From Lachnospiraceae bacterium (GTDB lineage: Bacteria > Bacillota > Clostridia > Lachnospirales > Lachnospiraceae): DNA of 64,000 nt. The notes under the pieces were generated by a model. The model was not told the origin of the DNA, searched no databases, and saw only the letters and a program-made list of their open reading frames with translations. Position 1 is the stretch's first letter. Each line of letters opens with the position of its first letter. Of this stretch, positions 25,039 through 33,116 are shown in pieces. Made by a program: the position numbers and the translations under genes. The stretch spans positions 1-64,000 of the forward strand of contig CAJTCE010000004.1 of the NCBI GenBank assembly GCA_910574745.1, given 5' to 3'.

Positions 25039-25950
25039 ATGAATGTAAATGCAATTCGTTCAGATGGTATTTACGCGAAAATTATGAAAGCTCCGTTTGA
25101 TAAGAAAGACGATATTTATCGTTATGAGATGATGATGCCTTTTGAAAAAAAATTGGCTTGCTACAGTATACCGCTGAAAGCAACTACACCAAATGGATAT
25201 GACGTGATAATGGCAAGTGGCATGCTTGGTCATATTGTGCCAACAAAAGTGGATGAAACTCAACGGGATAATATTGAACGTATATCTTCTGATAGTCTTT
25301 GGATTGATTGTAAACAGTCAATCCAAAGGTCGTTGAACTGTTTTTCTAAAGCAGGAGTTGAACTGCCTGTTCAAGAGTATTTGTTTACCATTCTGTTGGC
25401 TAATGCTGAAAGCCCTTATACCATAATGAATGAGGGTTATTGCGGGGACGGGGGTATCCCAGGATATATTATGGCTTGGCTAATCCCTAACTATTACACA
25501 ATAGAGCATCTTCCAGTTGCATTTGCACATGAAACTAATCATAATGTGCGTTTCCAGTTTATTAAATGGAAAAATGATATTACACTCGGAGAAATGATGA
25601 TCAGTGAGGGGCTTGCAGAAAACTTTGCCACATATTTGTATGGAGAAGATAAGGCAGGACCGTGGGTTAAAAAAACAGATATGAAAATGCTAAATGAATA
25701 TATCAAACCAATTATTTATGACGGACTGGATGTACAGGGGCTTGAAAATCTCAATGCTTATTTATATGGCGATGAAATGGCGGCTTTACAAAACTATCCC
25801 CCTGTTGGGCTGCCTTATTGTGCCGGATATGCATGCGGCTATTATTTAGTGAAGCATTTCTTGAAAAAAACCGGTAAAAGTATAATCGAAGCGACACTCT
25901 TACCCGCAAAAGAAATTTTAGACGCTGCGGAGGATTTTTGGAATGACTAA
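25039..25950 (+). CDS. DUF2268-type putative zinc protease
   Basis: A 303-residue protein with the metalloprotease motif HETNH near residue 175 and a downstream glutamate in SEGLAENFATYLYGE, as in DUF2268. No signal peptide is visible, so it is probably cytosolic. GGGAGG precedes the ATG. Its stop overlaps the start of a TipAS-type MerR gene by eight bases, and the pair is driven by a MerR-type promoter, so the protein is probably made in response to the regulator's ligand. The substrate is unknown. Confidence 0.75.
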   Translation: MNVNAIRSDGIYAKIMKAPFDKKDDIYRYEMMMPFEKKLACYSIPLKATTPNGYDVIMASGMLGHIVPTKVDETQRDNIERISSDSLWIDCKQSIQRSLNCFSKAGVELPVQEYLFTILLANAESPYTIMNEGYCGDGGIPGYIMAWLIPNYYTIEHLPVAFAHETNHNVRFQFIKWKNDITLGEMMISEGLAENFATYLYGEDKAGPWVKKTDMKMLNEYIKPIIYDGLDVQGLENLNAYLYGDEMAALQNYPPVGLPYCAGYACGYYLVKHFLKKTGKSIIEATLLPAKEILDAAEDFWND

Positions 25951-26692
25951 AAAAACCATGTCTGTCCATGAAGTTGCTAAATTGACTGGTATTACCGCCC
26001 GCACACTTCATTATTATGATGAAATTGGGATTTTGAAACCTACGAGATTAACCAAAGCGGGCTATCGAATGTATGACGATACAGCACTTAGCCGGTTGCA
26101 AAGTATTTTATTGTTCCGTGAGTTAGAATTTCCTTTAAAGGAAATTAAAGCAATTCTTGACAGCCCTAACTTTGATGCATCAGAAGCTATTTCTCAACAA
26201 ATTGAGCTGTTAGAATTAAAATGTAAACATATAGAGGAACTTATTACCTTTGCCCGTGAAATTCAAAACAAGGGAATAACGACAATGAATTTTGAGGTTT
26301 TCGGCAAAAGCGAGATTGAAAAGTATAAAGCGGAAATCGAAGCAAAGTGGGGCAATACCAAAGAGTATCAAGATTACACGCAAAAGGATATTGCCCGAAA
26401 CGGAGGTAGTTATAGTAAGATTGCAAACGAACTGTTGACAATATTTTCTGAATTAGGAAAATTAAAGCATTTAACACCTAATGCTGATGAAGTACAAAAC
26501 AAAATCGCTGCAATACAGAAATTTATAACAGATAATTATTATGAATGCACCAATAAAGTGCTTAGTGGATTGGGTAAAATGTACGTAGGTGATGAACGCT
26601 TTAGGAACAATATTGATAACGCAGGTGGTGATGGAACTGCTGATTTTGTCAAACAGGCTATTGTTGTATATTGTAGTAAAAGAAAGGGGTAA
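25943..26692 (+). CDS. MerR-family regulator with TipAS-like drug-binding domain
   Basis: A 249-residue protein. Residues 6-72 form the MerR winged helix (VHEVAKLTGITARTLHYYDE, GYRMYDDTALSRL). A coiled coil follows, then from about residue 115 a helical domain (KYKAEIEAKWGNTKEYQDY...) like TipAS, which in TipA binds thiopeptide antibiotics. It probably activates its own transcript through the 19-bp-spacer promoter at 24975. Translation is coupled to the DUF2268 gene by overlap. Confidence 0.85.
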   Translation: MTKKTMSVHEVAKLTGITARTLHYYDEIGILKPTRLTKAGYRMYDDTALSRLQSILLFRELEFPLKEIKAILDSPNFDASEAISQQIELLELKCKHIEELITFAREIQNKGITTMNFEVFGKSEIEKYKAEIEAKWGNTKEYQDYTQKDIARNGGSYSKIANELLTIFSELGKLKHLTPNADEVQNKIAAIQKFITDNYYECTNKVLSGLGKMYVGDERFRNNIDNAGGDGTADFVKQAIVVYCSKRKG

Positions 26693-26698
26693 TTAATT

Positions 26699-26878
26699 GT
26701 GACGGAATGGATACGCTGTCCTGTTTGCGGAAATAAGACCCGTAACAAAATTAGAGAAGAAACGATTTTGAAAAACTATCCTCTCTATTGCCCGAAATGC
26801 AGACAGGAAATATTGATTGAAGCAAAAAATTTACAGGCAACGGTTATTGAAAGGCTTGATATGAAAACGCAGATCTAA
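26699..26878 (+). CDS. Cysteine-rich KTR-type small protein (GTG start)
   Basis: A 59-residue protein starting at GTG 26699, seven bases after the MerR stop, with AAGGGG upstream. It has two Cys pairs (CPVC near residue 7, CPKC near residue 33) and the motif GNKTRNKIREET, the pattern of cysteine-rich KTR proteins common on conjugative transposons. Probably a zinc ribbon; function unknown. Confidence 0.7.
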   Translation: MTEWIRCPVCGNKTRNKIREETILKNYPLYCPKCRQEILIEAKNLQATVIERLDMKTQI

Positions 26879-26919
26879 TTAACAAAGCGACATATCGGTA
26901 TTTATGAGGTGATTAGAAT

Positions 26920-27288
26920 ATGGAAGATAATATTTATTGTATAATAAAAACAGCATTAAAAAATAAGCCAAAGGAACTGTCAAATTTAGACCAGTGGCTT
27001 TTTGTAGCAGTTAATACAGCTAAATCAATCATTGATAATACAAGTAAAAGTAATTTAGGCGATGTGATGAAATTATCCGAATGCAATAGTACCACTCAAA
27101 TTCAACATGAGTTTGATATTATACAAGGTAAATTTGGGCGAGAGGGTTTTTCTCAACGGCACAGCCCTGTTTACATTTATCTTTGCTCATTGGTGGCTAA
27201 TTATCCTAATCAAGAACTTTCAAATGAAGATAGAGAATTGATAAAGCAATATAACGCAGTTGAAACTTATTTATTATACGAAATTTAG
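26920..27288 (+). CDS. Hypothetical protein (122 aa)
   Basis: ATG 26920 follows GAGGTG. The product is soluble and mixed helical, with no signal peptide or recognisable motif. It continues the same direction as the MerR/KTR genes and may be co-transcribed. Followed by a terminator at 27349. I do not recognise the family. Confidence 0.55.
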   Translation: MEDNIYCIIKTALKNKPKELSNLDQWLFVAVNTAKSIIDNTSKSNLGDVMKLSECNSTTQIQHEFDIIQGKFGREGFSQRHSPVYIYLCSLVANYPNQELSNEDRELIKQYNAVETYLLYEI

Positions 27289-27348
27289 AAAATTCCACTT
27301 ATTAAGCAAAAAAAATACATCATCACATAGCCAGACGCTTAAGACGCA

Positions 27349-27400
27349 GAGCCGATGAACTTGTGCAATAAAATCACAGTTCGTTGGCTCTATTTTATTT
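27349..27400 (+). terminator. Strong terminator
   Basis: GAGCC.ATGAACTTGTG pairs with CACAGTTCGTTGGCTC and is followed by TATTTTATTT. The stretch 27400-27637 holds no gene but has repeated TAGTTG motifs (27536-27585) that may be operator sites for the next gene, an XRE protein. Confidence 0.65.
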
Positions 27401-27637
27401 CATAAGGTTTTAAGGCAAACGCCCGCCATCTTGAGCAAACTTAAATGGAAGTATGTTTGTATTTGTGGTAGAATAGAGCCATTAAACAATTCTAAAAAAA
27501 TTGGACTAATAGTAGAAAAAACAGCAGTTGCAACTAATAGTTGCCATATAGTTGCCCATATTTTCTATATAGTTGGTAGAGTGCAACTGGATTAATCAGT
27601 ATATTATTGCTATCAGAATTATACGGAGGTGCGTAAT

Positions 27638-28615
27638 ATGAATGAAAATCAATTAGCGGAAAATCTAATGTACTATCGCAAAAAGAAAGGACTGTCACAG
27701 GAAAAAATTGCGGAATATTTGGAGATCAGCCGTCAAGCCGTAACCAAATGGGAAGCTAATACTTCAAAACCAAACTCTGACAATTTAATTAAATTAGCAC
27801 AATTATTTGGAGTTGATGTTGATACATTGCTAGGAAATAAGGGTGGGGAAAAATCATCAACACAAGGGGAAGTATCAATAGGAAAAATGTCGTGGATTTT
27901 TATAGGAATATCTGTTTTTTGTATATTGGCATATATCATTCACAGTGCATTAACGGATATTTTTAGTGTTGGGATATTTATCTGTATGATTATTCTATGT
28001 ATTCCAATACAACTGTTCCTGCATATCTATTTTTCCAATGCGATAAAAAATAATTCTTTTAATGGAATTGCAGGATTTGATGACAAGATTGAGTATAATA
28101 TTTTTGAAGTGAAGAAACTGCTTGTACAGATTGATTTGCATATTGGAATCATGTCTACTGTATATATTTTTCTGCTTTGTGTGATAAATGGGGTAAATTT
28201 GAAAATGCAATGGTTTAATGGCGTTCTGATCGTTGCATATATCCTGAATTTTATCACAAGCATAGAAATGAGCAACTACAAAATGATAGATAAAATCTAT
28301 CGCAGAGAAGATGACAGGAAACGTGCCAAACGCAGTATTCCAGTAACTGCAATATTTTCCTTGATATTATGTGTAGGGATAGGAATGGCGGTTATTGTAT
28401 TTGAAATAAAGGGAATTGAGAATAATACACTGCCTGCGATGAAAATATGTGGATTGCTACTTTTGGGTATAATGAGTGCAATTACTGGATTCTTATTTGA
28501 AAATAGCAAAATAAAAAAGTGGAATCCTGCAAATGCAAACTATAGAACAAATAAAGTAAGTATAATCAGTTTGCTTATATGTGTGATAATGTATGGGCTG
28601 ATGTGTGTTGTATAA
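27638..28615 (+). CDS. XRE-type regulator fused to a multi-pass membrane domain
   Basis: A 325-residue protein; ATG 27638 follows GGAGG. Residues 5-62 form a Cro/C1 helix-turn-helix (KKKGLSQEKIAEYLEISRQA). From residue about 85 there are six to eight hydrophobic helices. Such membrane-tethered regulators are common in Clostridia and may sense membrane stress or peptides. The repeated motifs in its leader suggest autoregulation. Confidence 0.8.
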   Translation: MNENQLAENLMYYRKKKGLSQEKIAEYLEISRQAVTKWEANTSKPNSDNLIKLAQLFGVDVDTLLGNKGGEKSSTQGEVSIGKMSWIFIGISVFCILAYIIHSALTDIFSVGIFICMIILCIPIQLFLHIYFSNAIKNNSFNGIAGFDDKIEYNIFEVKKLLVQIDLHIGIMSTVYIFLLCVINGVNLKMQWFNGVLIVAYILNFITSIEMSNYKMIDKIYRREDDRKRAKRSIPVTAIFSLILCVGIGMAVIVFEIKGIENNTLPAMKICGLLLLGIMSAITGFLFENSKIKKWNPANANYRTNKVSIISLLICVIMYGLMCVV

Positions 28616-28691
28616 GATATGTGGAGCATTTTTCGGATTTATTCTGTCATGTTAGAAGAAAGTTGAAAAAAATGAATACGGTTTACCTTTG

Positions 28692-28732
28692 GGTAGCGAT
28701 TATCTTAACAGGCAATCAGCTACCTTTTTTAT
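28692..28732 (+). terminator. Terminator after the membrane XRE gene
   Basis: GGTAGC pairs with GCTACC across a loop of about 21 bases, followed by six T residues. Confidence 0.6.
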
Positions 28733-28793
28733 TTTCAGAACCTATCAACACAGCACAGAAAGAACGAGGTATCAGAAATGATTGAGAGTAAAA

Positions 28794-29452
28794 ATGACAC
28801 AGGAAAGCACACGTTTCTCCATAGTCAAGCCAAAGGGCAGTCGAGAAAGCGTCCTACATCAGCAGGAGCGTTCTTGTGAGCGAATATGACGGGCAGACCT
28901 ACCGCCCGAAATACCATGAAGATTTAGTCCACAGCGAAATCTCCCTACCGCCCAATGCGCCCAAAGAATATGCAGACCGAGCCACCTTATGGAACTCTGT
29001 TGAACTGTCAGAGAAAGGACAGAAATCACAGCTTGCAAGAATGCTGAAAGCGTCACTTCCCAACGAATGGAGTTATGAACTTGCGGAGGAAGTCGTGAGG
29101 GATTACGTTCAACGGAATTTTGTTGACAAGGGAATGTGTGCGGATTGGGCGATTCCTGACAGCGAAAACAACAAAGGACAGCTTATCGAAGTATCCCGAA
29201 TTAAAGGAACGTATGCAGAGCCTTTTACAAAACGGCGAGAAGATAACGCCGAAACAGTGGAAAGCCGAGATACAGTCCTTACAATCCGAGTACGACAGTA
29301 TCGGCAGGGAGCAGACCAAGACCGCCACAGAATTAGCTTATGCCGAGGTAATCGGCTATAACAAGAAGAACCTTGAGAGGGAACTTCAGAATGAGAGTCA
29401 ACAGCATAACAGACAACAAAGCAGGACTAAGCGGAGGGAGGAAGAAATTTAA
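28794..29452 (+). pseudogene. MobA/MobL-family relaxase, internally deleted
   Basis: N-terminal pieces (STRFSIVKPKGSRES, then YDGQTYRPKYHEDLVHSEI and ANEWS-type segment SLPNEWSYELAEEVVRDYVQ) match MobL relaxases up to the position before their HIHIM metal motif. The sequence then jumps to the far C-terminus in another frame (LQSLQSEYDSIGREQTKTAT, NKKNLERELQNE). The nuclease centre is gone. It is a relic of an older element next to the integrated island. Confidence 0.7.
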
Positions 29453-29531
29453 TGAAAATTTGATAGAAATATGGGTGTGATTGTGGTATTTTGTTAAAGG
29501 TACAAATCGAAATTTGAAAGGGAACATTGGG

Positions 29532-29906
29532 ATGAAAAAGACAAGTTTTATAATCGTTATAATCATTGTAGTAGTCAGCACAATAAGTATCCATCTAATA
29601 ACCAGCCCCAAAGTATTAGGCAATATGAGCAAAAGTTATTCAGAGCAAATAACTACAACTTCTGATATTTCGTTTTCGGGGGAAGCAGGCGATAGAATAA
29701 AGTTTTCATTCAAGTCTGATATTATAAGCGGGAATTTAGATATGGTCTTATATGATTCAGTTGGAAATGAAGTATATACATTAGACAGCGCAAAAGCGTT
29801 AGAAACTTTTTTTACTTTGGAGCGTTCAGATACATATACTTTAGCTGCCAAATGTAGTAATTTTATTGGAGATTATAAGATTGTTGTTTATAATATGTCA
29901 GATTAA
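29532..29906 (+). CDS. Small exported or membrane-anchored hypothetical protein
   Basis: A 124-residue protein. The N-terminus MKKTSFIIVIIIVVVSTISI is a strong signal anchor; no lipobox is seen. The rest is a beta-rich domain (ISFSGEAGDRIKFSFKSDII, LDMVLYDSVGNEVYTLD), like small jelly-roll or pre-peptidase C-terminal domains. The ribosome site (GGGAAC) is weak. It lies just outside the left repeat of the island. Function unknown. Confidence 0.55.
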   Translation: MKKTSFIIVIIIVVVSTISIHLITSPKVLGNMSKSYSEQITTTSDISFSGEAGDRIKFSFKSDIISGNLDMVLYDSVGNEVYTLDSAKALETFFTLERSDTYTLAAKCSNFIGDYKIVVYNMSD

Positions 29907-29922
29907 AACGTTTTGTCTGACA

Positions 29923-29982
29923 CAGAAATTCCAGTTTGTCTACTAACTGTCTTAACTTTCATTAATTTTCAGGGATTTGCGG
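29923..29982. repeat. Left border repeats (candidate attL)
   Basis: CAGAAATTCCAGTTTGTC at 29923 resembles CAGAATTCTGGTTTGTC at 41866, and the 18-nt block ATTTTCAGGGATTTGCGG at 29965 matches the block at 41795 in 16 of 18 positions, in the same orientation. Shorter shared words (TTTTTGCCCTTA and ACAAGGGAAAG) also occur at 30020-30052 and 41704-41762 and may be integrase-binding sites. Confidence 0.5.
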
Positions 29983-30074
29983 TATGCCAAACCTCAAAAT
30001 ATGTATCCTTTTCCCTTGTTTTTGCCCTTATCAGCAAGTTACAAGGGAAAGTTTTTGATATTCAGTTTTTGTTT

Positions 30075-31373
30075 TTAACTCATTCCCACAACCTTATCCA
30101 ATAGCTTTGCGGAATCCCGCTTCGCCTCCTTTGTAGCGTGTGCATAGACATTCATGGTTGTGCTTACGTCCGAATGTCCTAAAAGCTCCTGCACATCTTT
30201 TGGCTGTGCCCCGTTTGATAACAGGTTCGTTGTGTAGGTGTGCCTTAGTGTGTGGAAGTGGAAACCCTCTAACTCCGGCACTTTTCTTGCCGCTGTCCGG
30301 CAGGCTGTTTCTACGGTGGCAGGAAGTTCAAGACAGCCATCTTCCCTCAGACATACACAAGAGATTTCTGTATAATCCTCTGGCGTATCTTCTGTCATTG
30401 ACAGGTTGTAATACTCATAATGCACCCTGTTTTTCTCTGTGACTTCCCTGTAGAAATTCCTGTGATAGAGTTCGCCATACTGCATACGGTTTTTAAGCTG
30501 CTGTTTTCTTGCTTTCTTTAAGATGTCAGCAAGGGCGTTTCCAAAATCAACTGTACGCACTTTTTTCCTCTTGGTCGAGCCGATTTCGTGCTTATGGGTA
30601 GCGCCGTTGTAACGGACACTCCTGCGGACTGTCAGATATTGTTCCTCAAGGTTGATGTCCTGCCATGTCAGACCTGCCACTTCTCCAAGCCTGAGTCCTG
30701 TGAAATAGGCTATCTGTACAGGCAGGATTGCGTCTTTGCTGCGTTTTCCAAGCTGTGCAGTCAGTTTTTGATACTGTTCATGCGAAATAGGCTTGACCTT
30801 GCCTGTGTCAGTGTCCGTTTCCTCCGCAAACAAATCCATATCGTCCTTTTTGTGCCTCATTACCACATACTGCATGGGATTGAATGTGATGTACTGTTTC
30901 GGGAACACCGCAAAGCGGAAGGACTGCTGCAATACTGCGGAATAAGACCGTATATAGTCAATGGAATATCCCTTTGAAACAAAGTCCTCAACCGTTCCGC
31001 CGAATGAAAGCAAATCCATAAACTGCTGTAAATGCCCCGAAGTGACCGTTTTGAGTTTCCGTCTGCTTACAGGGTGTTGTTTAATGCGGTTAATTGCCTG
31101 TAAATAAGTACCGACAGTGCCATTACTCAATGTTCCTGTCTTTAATTCTTCCTCCGCCCATGTGTCAAGCAACTGTCCGAGAGTGATATTGTCCGCCTTT
31201 GCAATGAATTTCTTGCTTTCATAGTCCTCCATTGCCTGCCTTAACAGCTTTTCCGTTTCGCTTTTGCTTTCTGTTCCTGCACACTCTTTCTGTACCATGT
31301 TACCGCTTGCGTCCTCCACATAAAAGCGGTAGTACCATTTTTTACCTTTCTTCCGCACTGATCCTTTTGCCAT
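30075..31373 (-). CDS. int: Tyrosine site-specific integrase
   Basis: A 432-residue enzyme starting at MAKGSVRKKGKKWYYRF, after GAAAGGAG on the minus strand. It has an N-terminal arm-binding domain, a core-binding SAM-like domain and a catalytic domain with the first Arg in TGLRLGE (residue about 226), HTLRH (about 372) and the nucleophile Tyr in NVYAH (about 409). All catalytic residues are present. It integrates and, with an excisionase, excises the island. The xis gene next to the repressor is broken, so excision may be impaired. Confidence 0.92.
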   Translation of the reverse strand: MAKGSVRKKGKKWYYRFYVEDASGNMVQKECAGTESKSETEKLLRQAMEDYESKKFIAKADNITLGQLLDTWAEEELKTGTLSNGTVGTYLQAINRIKQHPVSRRKLKTVTSGHLQQFMDLLSFGGTVEDFVSKGYSIDYIRSYSAVLQQSFRFAVFPKQYITFNPMQYVVMRHKKDDMDLFAEETDTDTGKVKPISHEQYQKLTAQLGKRSKDAILPVQIAYFTGLRLGEVAGLTWQDINLEEQYLTVRRSVRYNGATHKHEIGSTKRKKVRTVDFGNALADILKKARKQQLKNRMQYGELYHRNFYREVTEKNRVHYEYYNLSMTEDTPEDYTEISCVCLREDGCLELPATVETACRTAARKVPELEGFHFHTLRHTYTTNLLSNGAQPKDVQELLGHSDVSTTMNVYAHATKEAKRDSAKLLDKVVGMS

Positions 31374-31491
31374 AATCCTTTCTCCTTTCAATGAACGCAT
31401 TTTAAGCGTATGTAGTCATTGAACAGATATGGCAGTCGGAACTGATGGAATGCTTTCTGAAAATAAGGATAGCATAAAATCTGCTGTCCCG

Positions 31492-32112
31492 CTATACCGA
31501 ATCGGAATCTTCCCCTGATAAAAGACCGGAAAGCCTTGCAGCGGCGGCATCAGGGTTTTTGGAGTAGAGCCTCACTATGTCGCCCATATCATTAAGGGCA
31601 TTTACGGTGTGGGTAATCTCCCGCAGGAACATGATTTCATTATATTCCCTGTCCGATTCAAATCCCATTGTCTTTGCAAGCTGTGTACTTTCCTTGCTGC
31701 CCTTAAACTTACTGCACGCAAGGCGGAACGATTCCACAAACAGCTCATATTCCTGCAACATCAGCAGCAACAGGTCTTTTGAAAAGTCTGATTCGGAAGT
31801 TTCCATGTCATAGGGCAGCTTTGAAAGAATGGAGGACATGGCATCACGGATTAACATTTCCTTTTTATCCGTAATGTCAGATTCATATTCCTCTGTTTCG
31901 CCTTTCAGCCATTCTACGGAAACATGGAGTGCGTCTGCCAGACCATCAAGGACAAGTTTCTTAGTGTTGTCAATCGTTCCTGCCTCGTACCTCTGAATGG
32001 TGGATGCGGTAACGCCCATTTTTTCAGCAACATAAGGCTGGTTGACACCCAATTCCAGTCTCCGTTGTTTTGCCCTGCCGCCGATTATCCGGCGCAGCTC
32101 TTTGTCTTTCAT
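31492..32112 (-). CDS. XRE-family repressor of the island
   Basis: A 206-residue protein with an N-terminal helix-turn-helix (LGVNQPYVAEKMGVTASTIQRYE) and a long helical C-terminus. GGAGGAAA precedes its ATG on the minus strand. It is divergent from the excisionase region, with palindromes that overlap the opposing promoter, so it probably keeps excision and transfer silent. Position and orientation match immunity-type repressors of integrative elements. Confidence 0.85.
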   Translation of the reverse strand: MKDKELRRIIGGRAKQRRLELGVNQPYVAEKMGVTASTIQRYEAGTIDNTKKLVLDGLADALHVSVEWLKGETEEYESDITDKKEMLIRDAMSSILSKLPYDMETSESDFSKDLLLLMLQEYELFVESFRLACSKFKGSKESTQLAKTMGFESDREYNEIMFLREITHTVNALNDMGDIVRLYSKNPDAAAARLSGLLSGEDSDSV

Positions 32113-32210
32113 GCTGGGTTTCCTCCTTTATCGGTATGGTGAAAGTATACCATATCAAAAGCAATATTGCAATGTGCAAGTTAAAAATAATTTTTGAAAT
32201 CACATAACGC

Positions 32211-32269
32211 TTGACAAAGAAATATAAATGATGTATAGTAAGCATACTATAAAAATTGCATAATGCAAT
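32211..32269 (+). promoter_or_regulatory. Promoter and operators between the repressor and xis
   Basis: TTGACA (32211) and TATAGT (32234) are 17 bases apart. The -10 box is the left half of the near-perfect palindrome TATAGTAAGCATACTATA (32234-32251). A second dyad ATTGCATAATGCAAT lies at 32255-32269. Both are likely repressor sites. Confidence 0.6.
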
Positions 32270-32287
32270 TTGAGAGGAGGAGAATGA

Positions 32288-32558
32288 ATGACGGAAATGA
32301 AGATTGCCCTTTCCATTGAGGAGGCGGCAGACTACAAAGCGATTCACAGAATCGCTTTGGCATCGGTCGGAACACACTGAGAAAGCTGGTGGAATGGGAT
32401 AAACTCCCTGTACTGAAATTAAAGCCATTCTGCGAATGGCTTGGAGAAAGGTACTTATCAAAAAGGATATTTTGGAACTGTTTATGACTGTCAATGAGGG
32501 GAGGGATTTGAGGGACAGGGGAAATGTCAAAACCGTCACAAGAAAGACGGCGGTATAA
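32288..32558 (+). pseudogene. xis: Excisionase broken by two palindromic insertions
   Basis: GAGGAGGA precedes ATG 32288. Reading the frame in pieces gives MTEMKIALSIEEAADY, GIGRNTLRKLVEWDKLPVLK, RKVLIKKDILELFMTVNEG and a normal tail, the pattern of a small helix-turn-helix excisionase of about 75 residues. Two perfect hairpins (32335-32359 and 32422-32442) interrupt it, each adding a net 20 nt relative to the expected gene. As written, translation stops after 30 codons. Confidence 0.65.
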
Positions 32559-32581
32559 GAGTCAGGCGAACAGTTGCGGTA

Positions 32582-32735
32582 AACTTAAAAAATACAATCA
32601 TTTTTGGAAAATGAACTCAAAAAATGCAGTCGCTTTTGAAGAATGAACTTAAAAAGTAAGTTCACTGAAAAAACTGTGATATATGTTCCGCAAAAAATGA
32701 ACTTAAAAAGTGCAATCATTTTGAAAAAAATCAGT
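32582..32735. repeat. Four iteron-like direct repeats
   Basis: Units begin AACTTAAAAA (second copy AACTCAAAAA) at 32582, 32614, 32646 and 32700 and continue as TGCAATC, then TTTTGAA in the better copies. Spacing is 32, 32 and 54 bases. They lie between xis and the oriT-like hairpins. They may bind the integrase, an excisionase or a replication protein. Confidence 0.6.
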
Positions 32736-32906
32736 TGACCGACGGGAACAGCAGAAATGCAATTCAGCATAACCCGTATATTGGGTACAGATAAGGATAA
32801 CAGGGACGGGCAGAAATAAAAGGATTGCCAATAAAATAAGCATTGAACAGCCGGAAAACTGTTTCCAATATGCTGAAAGCACATTTCACTGGATACCCTC
32901 GGAGAG

Positions 32907-33085
32907 CCCCCGCAGTATTGGCAAGCCAACGGAACGTTGGCTTTGACAATACTGCTAGGGGGTTATCATCTATGGCAGATCCAAGATGATAACCGCACTG
33001 CTTTAACATGGCTGCTGACACTTCATAAATGAAGCGTCAGCTCTCGCGGCAGTCGCCAAATGGATAAGCAAGCTTATCCGCTTGG
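32907..33085. other. Hairpin-rich oriT candidate upstream of mobV
   Basis: Four stems in 180 bases: CCCCCGCAGTATTG pairing with CAATACTGC.AGGGGG (32908-32962) with an inner GCCAACG/CGTTGGC; GGTTATCATC/GATGATAACC (32961-32994); GCTGAC.CTTCAT/ATGAAG.GTCAGC (33014-33041); and GGATAAGC/GCTTATCC (33062-33079) inside CCAA/TTGG. MobV relaxases nick such hairpins, which normally lie just before their gene, as here. Confidence 0.55.
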
Positions 33086-33116
33086 CTCGTTGCCCGCGGA
33101 AATCAGGGAGGAAAAC

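Noticed and set aside
32582-32735. Possible CRISPR array
   Set aside because: The four repeats are short, diverged and unevenly spaced, the spacers are not unique inserts, and no cas gene is present.
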